Shown piece by piece: positions 1-6,194 of a DNA stretch of 14,482 nt. Source of the DNA: Desulfobacca acetoxidans (GTDB lineage Bacteria; Desulfobacterota; Desulfobaccia; Desulfobaccales; 0-14-0-80-60-11); assembly GCA_022736495.1 (NCBI GenBank), contig DZCR01000083.1, positions 1 through 14,482 of the forward strand. Direction: 5' to 3'. Every line of letters begins with the position of its first letter. Positions within the stretch are counted from its first letter, which is position 1. Below the pieces are notes generated by a model. The model made no database searches and had not been told where the DNA came from. It saw only the letters and a program-made list of their open reading frames with translations. Both the position numbers and the translations under genes were made by a program.

Positions 1-151
1 TATGCGGCTCTTTGGCAAATCGGTCCTTGCAGAGTTCGGAACAGAAATAGTAGGTCTCGTCTTCAAACTCATACGCGAACTTCCCCTGCATTTCCTTCAG
101 GTCCATCATACATACAGGGTCCACGTCGCATTTGCTTGGATCTTTGGCCAT
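1..151 (-). CDS. YHS-domain protein, C-terminus cut off by window edge
   Basis: Fifty N-terminal residues are visible before the window ends. The protein opens MAKDPSKCDVDPVCMMDL and continues with FAYEFEDETYYFCSELC followed by KDRFAKEPH. This is a YHS domain: a DPVC motif, then an aromatic strand ending in YYFCSxxC. YHS domains are small, probably metal-binding modules found alone or attached to copper ATPases and monooxygenases. The usual DPVCGM reads DPVCMM here, with Met replacing Gly. Cysteines at residues 8, 14, 37 and 41 could bind a metal. The ATG at 149-151 was chosen because AAGGAGAG lies just upstream and a good promoter precedes it. It lies downstream of hpnK on the same strand but has its own promoter. 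The fold is clear; substrate and role are unknown. Confidence 0.85.
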   Translation of the reverse strand, partial: MAKDPSKCDVDPVCMMDLKEMQGKFAYEFEDETYYFCSELCKDRFAKEPH

Positions 152-183
152 CGCTCTCTCCTTACGAACGTTATCTTTTGTAA

Positions 184-212
184 AAAATAAGAATCACCCA
201 AAACGTCGTCAA
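184..212 (-). promoter_or_regulatory. Sigma-70-type promoter for the YHS gene
   Basis: Read on the minus strand, the -35 is TTGACG (207-212) and the -10 is TATTTT (184-189), with a 17-base spacer. Transcription would start near 177, giving a leader of about 25 nt that carries the AAGGAGAG ribosome site. Spacing is ideal and both boxes are near consensus. It would make the YHS gene independent of hpnK. Confidence 0.6.
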
Positions 213-246
213 GGGAACCGTGATATTTCCGAACCGGCTGCAAATG

Positions 247-275
247 GTGGCACAGACGTCTCGCCTGTGCAGGCG
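247..275. repeat. Short palindromic element, dispersed-repeat-like
   Basis: GCACAG (250-255) and CTGTGC (265-270) form a 6-bp stem around a 9-base loop, acgtctcgc. The sequence ggcacagacgtctcgcctgtgc resembles short palindromic elements that I recall as scattered through intergenic DNA of many deltaproteobacterial and other environmental genomes. Only one copy is in the window, so its repeat status rests on recollection. It lies between the end of hpnK and the YHS promoter. With no T-run it is not a classic terminator. The rest of 152-320 shows nothing else recognisable. Confidence 0.35.
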
Positions 276-320
276 TAGAATAGGGCTGCGGTTGCCCAAA
301 AATCTCCTGATTGCTTTTGC

Positions 321-1310
321 TCAGCTCGATGCGGCATATTCCCCGAAGAGTTCCCGAAAATCGGTGACCTTAACCACAGCCGCGCCCAGGCTTTCTTTGA
401 GGCGGGGGCTCATAAGCGCCGCCAGTTCTTCCTGCCGCCGGTAGGCCGGGGCCCAGCGTAGCAGTTCCGGGTCGGCAAAGAGGCCCGGATGGCAATAGAC
501 CTCGGTCACGCCCGGCTGCAGGCGAGGCGCCAGGCCCGTAAGATAAGCTTCGGTCATGCGTCCATCATTGAGAAGGCCGAAGAGATGGTCATTAAAAATG
601 AGACCCGCAGCCCGGGCGATTTTTTCGGCCCGGCGACAGAGAAGGGCGAAGATCAGACCCTGGGCGATTTTGGGGACGGGGTGATCCGGGGCCAGGGCCA
701 AAGTGGTGCGCCAGTCTTCCCGGGCCAGGCGCACTGCGGGGATGCCGTACTCCCGGGCTAAGTCAACCACCAGAGGCAAGATGCTGGGGTGCAGATGGAG
801 ATTGAGGTGGCTGTTGAGGTGCCAGACGGTCAAACCGGCCCGCTGGACAACTTCGATCTGGGCCGCCAATTCCCGGCGGATTTCCGGCAGCAGGCGGGGT
901 TGGCAAAAGTAGCGCCAGCCGGTGGCCACAGGGTCGTTGGAGAAAAAACCTTGGGAATTGACCAGGTGGGGCAGATGCTCCGGAGACAGAACCGCCCGCC
1001 CCTGGATGAGGGTGAAATGCACCCCCAGGCAGAGATCGGGCAATTGCTGGGCCAGACTCAGGGCGGCCGGGGTCCGGGGAGCCGCAGCCATGAGCGCGGC
1101 GCTCCTGAGCAGCCCCTGGCGGTGAGCCAAAGCCACCGCACCGTTTAATGCATCGGAGAGCCCAAAGTCGTCGGCGGTGAAGATGACGGACTTCTCGAAT
1201 TCTAAAACGGACCCCGTAAAACCCTTACCTCCCTTCCCCTGCTCCTTGCGAAGGTGTTCCTCTGAGATCACGGGAAGCTCTTGCTTTAGGTTGCGGTGTG
1301 GTCCTGGCAT
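321..1310 (-). CDS. hpnK: Hopanoid-associated deacetylase HpnK (YdjC/ChbG family)
   Basis: HpnK is a YdjC/ChbG-type carbohydrate deacetylase. In Burkholderia cenocepacia it is reported to remove the acetyl group from N-acetylglucosaminyl-bacteriohopanetetrol before HpnJ acts. Visible hallmarks are the TADDFG motif (Asp47, Asp48) after the first strand, the GVHF His (98), and the NSHLNLHLHP block (His168, 172, 174). Together these match the Asp-His-His metal site of the family, and a CHPG motif lies near residue 274. The 329-residue reading has about 38 residues before the first conserved strand, longer than usual. The only ATG is at 1310, overlapping the end of hpnJ by 25 bases, which suggests translational coupling. 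A GTG at codon 14 is the only other start seen. No clear Shine-Dalgarno precedes the ATG. Family assignment is firm; the exact start is less so. Confidence 0.9.
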   Translation of the reverse strand: MPGPHRNLKQELPVISEEHLRKEQGKGGKGFTGSVLEFEKSVIFTADDFGLSDALNGAVALAHRQGLLRSAALMAAAPRTPAALSLAQQLPDLCLGVHFTLIQGRAVLSPEHLPHLVNSQGFFSNDPVATGWRYFCQPRLLPEIRRELAAQIEVVQRAGLTVWHLNSHLNLHLHPSILPLVVDLAREYGIPAVRLAREDWRTTLALAPDHPVPKIAQGLIFALLCRRAEKIARAAGLIFNDHLFGLLNDGRMTEAYLTGLAPRLQPGVTEVYCHPGLFADPELLRWAPAYRRQEELAALMSPRLKESLGAAVVKVTDFRELFGEYAASS

Positions 1311-2722
1311 TGGCGCCGCTTGAACATGAAACTCAAGAACTGGCGGCCTTCCTTCAGCAAGCGGCGGCGTTCTTCCGGGTCACGCATCATGACCAGGGCA
1401 GCCCGGGCCATGTAGCGGGGCCGGAAATAGAACCGGCGGTAGAATTGGGGCACCGCCTGAAAGATATCGGCTGCGGCCAGGCCGGGATAGTCCACCACAC
1501 ACTGCTGATACCCGGTAGTGCTGTTGACCAGGGCGTCATCCTGCAAATAACCCTGATCCCGGCAAAAATCGTAGAATTCCGTGCCCGGATAAGGAGTGGC
1601 CAGGGAAACCTGGATGGTGTCCGGGTCCAGTTCGCAGGCAAATTGGATGGAGGCTTCGATGGACTCCGGGGTCTCGCCAGGGAGCCCCACCATGAAGGTG
1701 CCATGGACCTGGATGCCCAGTTCCCGGCACCACTTGTTTAAGCGGCGGCCCAGTTCCAGAGTGGCCCCTTTGCGGATATTCTTTAAAATCTGGGGATCAC
1801 CGGTTTCAAAACCCACCACCAGGAGGCGCAACCCTCCCTCCTTCATGGCCTTGAGGGTCTCATAGGAAGTGGTCACCCGGGCCGTGGCGGACCACACGCA
1901 TTTTAAGGGGCGCAATTCCCGGCTGATTTGCCGGGCCCGTTCCCCGTCGGCGGTGAAGGTGTCATCGTCAAAGAAGATTTCCGCGGCCTGGGGAAAGAGT
2001 TCCAGAGACCGGCGGGTCTCCGCCACCACGTTGGCCACACTCCGCACCCGGTAGCGCCGCCCGGTGAAGGTCTGGGGCCAGAGACAATAGACGCAATGCG
2101 ACGGGCACCCCCGGCCGGTATAGAACGACACATACGGGTAACGCAGGTAAGGAATTTGGTAATGCTCCATGGTCAGATCCCGGTGATAAATCTCCGTGAC
2201 CATGGGCAGGGCATCCAGATCCTCGACGTAAGGCCGGTCCGGATTGTGACGGATGGAGCCGTTAGCGCGATAGCTGATACCCGGAATTTCGTCCCAGGGC
2301 CGCGTCTGGGCCACTTCGGTGATGGCATAATCGAACTCCCGGCGAGCCACGAAATCCACCTGGGGACCGGCTGCCAGGGATTCCTGGGCCAGAATGCTCA
2401 CCTGGGGTCCCACCATGCCCACCAGGAGCTTGGGGTTTTTTTCCTTAAGGCGGCTGACCGTGGCCAAATCGTGCGTAAACGACGGTTTGGTGGTGAACAA
2501 GACGGCCAATTCGAAATCGTTAGCCATATCAGCCACCTGGGATACCGTCAAATTTTCCGGAGGCGCGTCCACCACCCGGCTATTGGGGATGAGGCCGGCG
2601 GGATAGCACAGCCAAGTGGGATACCAGAAAGAGGTAACCTCGCGGGTGGCCTGATAGCGCGAACCGGCCCCGCCATCAAAATCCTGAAAAGATGGTGGGT
2701 TGAGCAACAGGGTGCTTTTCAT
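1286..2722 (-). CDS. hpnJ: Hopanoid radical SAM protein HpnJ
   Basis: This 478-residue B12-binding-like/radical SAM protein fits HpnJ well. An N-terminal Rossmann-type region (about 1-140) is followed by the radical SAM core. Its [4Fe-4S] site is GRGCPSHCVYC, with Cys206, Cys210 and Cys213 in CxxxCxxC spacing. EIFFDDDTF (about 248-256) and GFETGDP are typical of the B12-binding radical SAM class. In B. cenocepacia, HpnJ is reported to convert bacteriohopanetetrol glucosamine to the cyclitol ether. The start at 2722 is preceded by AAGAGGT, separated from the ATG by a 12-base palindrome. The gene overlaps hpnK, which acts in the same branch. HpnI (the glycosyltransferase) and squalene-hopene cyclase are absent from this window. 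Confidence 0.92.
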   Translation of the reverse strand: MKSTLLLNPPSFQDFDGGAGSRYQATREVTSFWYPTWLCYPAGLIPNSRVVDAPPENLTVSQVADMANDFELAVLFTTKPSFTHDLATVSRLKEKNPKLLVGMVGPQVSILAQESLAAGPQVDFVARREFDYAITEVAQTRPWDEIPGISYRANGSIRHNPDRPYVEDLDALPMVTEIYHRDLTMEHYQIPYLRYPYVSFYTGRGCPSHCVYCLWPQTFTGRRYRVRSVANVVAETRRSLELFPQAAEIFFDDDTFTADGERARQISRELRPLKCVWSATARVTTSYETLKAMKEGGLRLLVVGFETGDPQILKNIRKGATLELGRRLNKWCRELGIQVHGTFMVGLPGETPESIEASIQFACELDPDTIQVSLATPYPGTEFYDFCRDQGYLQDDALVNSTTGYQQCVVDYPGLAAADIFQAVPQFYRRFYFRPRYMARAALVMMRDPEERRRLLKEGRQFLSFMFKRRQCQDHTAT

Positions 2723-2723
2723 C

Positions 2724-2735
2724 GTTTAGCTAAAC
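2724..2735 (-). promoter_or_regulatory. Perfect 12-base palindrome between ribosome site and start of hpnJ
   Basis: GTTTAGCTAAAC is its own reverse complement. It begins inside the Shine-Dalgarno AAGAGGT and ends one base before the hpnJ ATG. A protein bound here, or intermolecular RNA pairing, could affect hpnJ initiation. There is no direct evidence of function, and a 12-base palindrome can arise by chance. Confidence 0.25.
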
Positions 2736-2821
2736 CTCTTAAGGAACCCTCGGAGGTCACATCATCGCCTGCCCTAAGCGCCTCCGGCGCAGGCCAGGCC
2801 CACCACTCCGAGTGAACCTCT

Positions 2822-3193
2822 CTATAATAATTTCCCGTCCAAAGGCCGGCTCTCCCCCCGGTGCCCGGTCTTGGGAGTCCCCAAAGCAGAACGAGTCCAG
2901 GAAAGCAGGTTTTTGCAATAAGCCCAGAGTCGTTTCCCGGCCAGGAGCAGGACTGCAAAAAAGCCGCCCACCAGACCGGCGCTGGCGCCCCCCACCGGAC
3001 AGCCCATCCGGCCGCAGAAAGGACAGACCGACGAACCGGCGTAAATACCCGAAAAAATCAGCCACCAGACAAAGAATTTCGAAAACCGGGCGAACAAAGC
3101 CGACCTGCGGGGAGCCGCTGCAAGTTCGGGCGTCTCCGGGCCGGCGTGGCAATGGCCATCATGATGATCCGGATGTGTGCGGCAGCAGTCCAT
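2822..3193 (-). CDS. Small two-helix membrane protein with His/Cys-rich N-terminus
   Basis: I do not recognise a named family. The 123-residue protein begins MDCCRTHPDHHDGHCH: three Cys and five His in 16 residues, a likely metal-binding patch. A hydrophobic helix at about 37-53 (FSKFFVWWLIFSGIYAG) is followed by a Cys-rich turn, VCPFCGRMGCP (Cys57, 60, 65). A second Gly-rich helix spans about 67-86, and the tail is basic. The ATG at 3193 was chosen because AGAGGAAG lies just upstream and a candidate promoter ends near 3237. An upstream ATG at 3235 would fall beyond the expected transcript start. It lies 99 bases before hpnJ on the same strand and could share its transcript. Coding status is supported by the ribosome site and the coherent membrane pattern; the function is unknown. 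Confidence 0.7.
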   Translation of the reverse strand: MDCCRTHPDHHDGHCHAGPETPELAAAPRRSALFARFSKFFVWWLIFSGIYAGSSVCPFCGRMGCPVGGASAGLVGGFFAVLLLAGKRLWAYCKNLLSWTRSALGTPKTGHRGESRPLDGKLL

Positions 3194-3236
3194 GCTTCCT
3201 CTGAGCTTCGGAGCAGAAAGCCTTTCCTTTAACATA

Positions 3237-3265
3237 AATTTAACCCAGGCCCATTCGATAAGCAA
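3237..3265 (-). promoter_or_regulatory. Candidate promoter for the small membrane protein (and perhaps hpnJK)
   Basis: On the minus strand, TTGCTT (3260-3265) and TAAATT (3237-3242) are separated by 17 bases. Transcription would start near 3230, giving a leader of about 37 nt with an AGAGGAAG ribosome site. The boxes match consensus only moderately (3 of 6 and 4 of 6). Confidence 0.35.
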
Positions 3266-3352
3266 GTCTACGACCTTACTAAACAGGGCCGCGGGCTGGT
3301 AACTTCGGGGCTAAGCTCTGTAGTTTATAAAGGACCTTAGTTCATAAGCCTA

Positions 3353-3365
3353 CGCTGGCGCAGCG
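3353..3365 (-). other. Short hairpin just past the NamZ-fusion stop codon
   Basis: CGCTG and CAGCG form a 5-bp GC-rich stem with a 3-base loop, beginning six bases after the stop codon of the upstream lipoprotein gene on the minus strand. No U-run follows, so it is at best a weak or Rho-assisted transcript end. The rest of 3194-3371 holds the candidate promoter at 3237-3265 and nothing else I recognise. Confidence 0.2.
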
Positions 3366-3371
3366 GTAATC

Positions 3372-5813
3372 TCAGTAAAGCAGGTATTTAGCGCGCACGC
3401 GCTCGAAGTTGTGCAGCCGGGCCTGCCACTGCCGGCCAATATCCCGGGGGTCAACGCCGCCCTTGATGCCCTGTAAGACCGCACGGGATCCCACCATGCC
3501 CAGCGTCCCGCCAAAATGAAACTTACCCGGATACAAACGGCAAAGCGCGGCCGCCAGTTCAACTCCCAGGGCCGGGCTATCCAGGGCGGCCCGATCCGCC
3601 ACCCGCAAACGGACTCCCTCGCATCTTTTCTGATGATAAGGGCTGGCGGTGGGGGTAAAGACCACAGGCTCGAAGACGATCCCTGCGATTTTGCGTTTGT
3701 TCAGATAGTCGGCCAACCGTAAACCAGAAATCCAGGGAGCCCCCATCACTTCGAAGGGCGTGAGCGTTCCCCGGCCGACGCTGACATTGGCGGACTCAAT
3801 CATGCCTACGGCTGGGTAGAGAATCGCCTGGGTCAGCGACCTGAGGTTCGGCGACGGGTTGACCCAGGGCAGGCCGGTTTCGTTGAACCAGAGGTCCCGG
3901 CGGTACCCGGCCATGGGCACAACCTGCAATTTAACACCGAGCCCCCGCTCACAGTTGAAAAGTTTGGCCAACTCCCCGGCCGTCATACCATAGCGTATCG
4001 GCATCGGATAATAACCGATGTAAGATTTCAAATCGGGGTCCAGCACCGGGCCTTGCACTGCGGACCCGGTGATGGGGTCGGGCCGGTCCAGCACATAAAA
4101 GTCCAAGTGGGCTGCGGCCGCAGCCTCCATGGCATAGGCCATGGTGGTGATATAGGTATAATAACGGCAGCCGACGTCCTGGATGTCGTAAACCAGGGCG
4201 TCCAGTCCCCGCAGCATTGGGGGTGTGGGGCGGGTGACCTTGCCATACAGGCTGTAGATCGGCAATCCGCTGGCCGCGTCCCTGCCGGAGGCCACTTTTT
4301 CGTCCAGTTGGCCGGATAAGCCGTGCTCCGGGCTGAAAATTGCCCGCACCTTCACCCCCTTAGCCTTAAGCAGCAGGTTGAGGGTGGAGCGCCTCGCGGC
4401 GTCGATGCCCGTATGGTTGGTGATCACCCCGATATTTTTGCCCACCAGGGGCGCGAAACCATTTGCGGCCAGCACCTCTATTCCCGGCTTGACCCGGTCA
4501 GGCCGGTCGCTGGCACCGTACCCCACCTCCTCTTCGTCATAGGGCTCAGGGCGCAGATCGGCGCATCGAGCTGGCGGCCCCATGGCCAATGCGGCAGCCA
4601 CCGCCGCGGCAATCTGAACCCGCAGCGGCTTGACGTTGCCCTTGCCGCGGGGATGCAGGCGGCTGGTGAGGATAATCAGGAAGGTTTCCGAACGCGGGTC
4701 GATCCAGATGGAGGTTCCCGTATACCCGGTGTGCCCGAAGGACCCGGCTGGAAACGAGGTGTCGAAGATCTTGCTGTAAGGCGAGCAGATATCCCAGCCG
4801 AGGCCTCGCAGGGTGGAACTGTTCGGTATGCGCTGAGGTTTCTCCATGGCCGCCACGGTCTTTGCACTGAGAATCCGGCGGCCCTGGCACATACCGCCGT
4901 CAATAATCGTCTGGCATAGGATGGCCAGATCGTTGGCGGTGGAGAACACCCCGGCATGACCGGCCACCCCGCCCATCCGATGCGAGGTCGGGTCCGAAAC
5001 CTGGCCCCAGCGGAGGCCGTGCCCTTGATGATCCGTAGGCGCGATGCGGGATTTCAGCGTTGCGGGCGGGTTGAAGCAAGTATCTTTCATGCCCAGGGGC
5101 CCAAAGACCTGTTTGGCGCAGTAAACGTCCAGGGGCTGGCCGGAGACCCGGTGCACGATCTCACACAGGGTAATGAAGTTGACATCACTGTAACTGAATT
5201 TCGCGCCCGGCGGGTTGACGGGGCGATCGTCAATGACAGCCGCCATGGCGCCGTTATAATCCGACCAGCGGAATCGGGCCATCAAGCCGGGACGCAAGCC
5301 GGAGGTGTGCGTCAAAAGCTGCCGGATGGTGATGCTCCCCTTGCCGTTCGCCGCAAAGGCCGGCCAATAGGTGGCCACCGGTGCATCGAGTTTGATGGCG
5401 CCCTTATCGACCAGCTCCATGATGGCGGTGGTGGTGGCCACCACCTTGGTCAGGGAGGCGAGATCAAAGATGGTGTCCACCGTCATGGGCTCGGGACAGG
5501 GCTCCACGGCGCGCAGACCGAAGGCCTTGCGGTAGACGATCCGGCCCTGGTGGCCTACCAAAATGACGGCTCCGGGGACGTGGCCGGCCGCGATCTCCCG
5601 CTTGGCCACCTGGCTGACGCGGGCGAATTTCGGGGAGTCAATCTCGGCAGTTGCAGGGGGCGGCCCCGGGGGTAGCGCGGGCGGCGGCGGCTCCACGATG
5701 ACCGGCGGCAGCGGCGGCGGCACATGGGCGCAGCCGGCTAAACCTAAAAGGACGATGGCGACAACAAGGGTGATAAACGCAGCAAACGAGCTACGGCAGG
5801 GCATATGGCGCAT
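3372..5813 (-). CDS. Lipoprotein fusing a serine-hydrolase (AmiE-like) domain to an exo-muramidase NamZ domain
   Basis: This 813-residue protein has three parts. A lipoprotein signal ends in LAGC (Cys28), followed by a proline-rich spacer (about 30-55). A beta-lactamase-fold serine hydrolase covers about 60-405: SLTK (nucleophile Ser120, Lys123), YSDVN (Tyr208) and HTG (361-363). A DUF1343/NamZ domain covers about 443-813, with GVITNHTG, FSPEHG (Glu496), VYDIQDVGCRYYTY, VLDRPDP and NPSPNLRS. In Bacillus subtilis the same two activities are separate neighbouring genes: AmiE, acting on muramyl peptides, and NamZ, releasing non-reducing-end MurNAc. The fusion therefore probably degrades or recycles peptidoglycan fragments at the inner face of the outer membrane. 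Codon 4 is a second ATG (5804) with GAGAG at better spacing than before the first, so the true start may be 3 codons shorter. No kinase, transporter or NagZ gene lies nearby. Domains are firm; the exact reaction of the N-terminal domain is inferred. Confidence 0.88.
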   Translation of the reverse strand: MRHMPCRSSFAAFITLVVAIVLLGLAGCAHVPPPLPPVIVEPPPPALPPGPPPATAEIDSPKFARVSQVAKREIAAGHVPGAVILVGHQGRIVYRKAFGLRAVEPCPEPMTVDTIFDLASLTKVVATTTAIMELVDKGAIKLDAPVATYWPAFAANGKGSITIRQLLTHTSGLRPGLMARFRWSDYNGAMAAVIDDRPVNPPGAKFSYSDVNFITLCEIVHRVSGQPLDVYCAKQVFGPLGMKDTCFNPPATLKSRIAPTDHQGHGLRWGQVSDPTSHRMGGVAGHAGVFSTANDLAILCQTIIDGGMCQGRRILSAKTVAAMEKPQRIPNSSTLRGLGWDICSPYSKIFDTSFPAGSFGHTGYTGTSIWIDPRSETFLIILTSRLHPRGKGNVKPLRVQIAAAVAAALAMGPPARCADLRPEPYDEEEVGYGASDRPDRVKPGIEVLAANGFAPLVGKNIGVITNHTGIDAARRSTLNLLLKAKGVKVRAIFSPEHGLSGQLDEKVASGRDAASGLPIYSLYGKVTRPTPPMLRGLDALVYDIQDVGCRYYTYITTMAYAMEAAAAAHLDFYVLDRPDPITGSAVQGPVLDPDLKSYIGYYPMPIRYGMTAGELAKLFNCERGLGVKLQVVPMAGYRRDLWFNETGLPWVNPSPNLRSLTQAILYPAVGMIESANVSVGRGTLTPFEVMGAPWISGLRLADYLNKRKIAGIVFEPVVFTPTASPYHQKRCEGVRLRVADRAALDSPALGVELAAALCRLYPGKFHFGGTLGMVGSRAVLQGIKGGVDPRDIGRQWQARLHNFERVRAKYLLY

Positions 5814-5890
5814 CTCTCGATTGTTTTTATTGAGATTTGATTATACGCTATCTTACGACTCTCAATCCGTTAAAGCCAAGAAATTCTCAC
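5814..5890. promoter_or_regulatory. Divergent promoter region
   Basis: This 77-base AT-rich gap separates the lipoprotein gene (minus) from a small plus-strand gene. On the minus strand a perfect TATAAT lies at 5840-5845, about 27 bases before the lipoprotein start. The best -35 candidates are GGATTG at 17 bases or TTGAGA at a poor 14. On the plus strand TTGTTT (5821) and TATACG (5842-5847) are 15 bases apart. Because the two candidates overlap, transcription of the two genes could interfere. Confidence 0.4.
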
Positions 5891-6157
5891 ATGCGTTATA
5901 CGACTAAAAAAGGTGAAGTCTTCGACCTGGAGAAGGATTTTTCAGGTCCTGAACGCCACGTCCTCCAGAAGTTATTGCTGTGGAAGGACATGGCTGCCAA
6001 TACGGAGGAATTCCGCCGCAAGAAACGAGAGGCCCTGGTCAAAGGCTGGGGCGATTCAGGCCCTGTCCAGGAAAGCCAGACCCTGCAAAGCCTGACGCAA
6101 GATTTCGAAGCGCAGGTCGCGCGGCGCGCCCTCCTGAAAAAGGCCGAAAAAAACTAA
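5891..6157 (+). CDS. Small conserved-looking hypothetical protein
   Basis: I do not recognise this 88-residue protein. It starts MRYTTKKGEVFDLEKDF and is highly charged and mostly helical in character, with clustered Lys/Arg at 43-51 and 79-87. It has no signal peptide, membrane helix or Cys. The ATG at 5891 is favoured over an upstream ATG at 5837, which would lie inside the divergent promoter. The Shine-Dalgarno is weak (AAGAAA). It is the only plus-strand gene in the left 11 kb and converges on the hydrolase gene with 37 bases between stops. Helix-rich composition, with hydrophobic residues spaced as in an amphipathic helix, suggests a real protein, possibly one that binds nucleic acid or a partner. 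Confidence 0.6.
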   Translation: MRYTTKKGEVFDLEKDFSGPERHVLQKLLLWKDMAANTEEFRRKKREALVKGWGDSGPVQESQTLQSLTQDFEAQVARRALLKKAEKN

Positions 6158-6194
6158 GAGATTTGACCATCTTCAGACAGTACGCCTCTCAAGA

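Noticed and set aside
1928..2815. Plus-strand open frame (295 codons) opposite hpnJ
   Set aside because: Antisense shadow of hpnJ, including its radical SAM core; no domain in its translation.
3120..5813. Beta-lactamase antibiotic-resistance gene
   Set aside because: The fold is present, but YSDVN/HTG motifs, the NamZ fusion and the lipoprotein anchor fit cell-wall fragment hydrolysis better than drug resistance.
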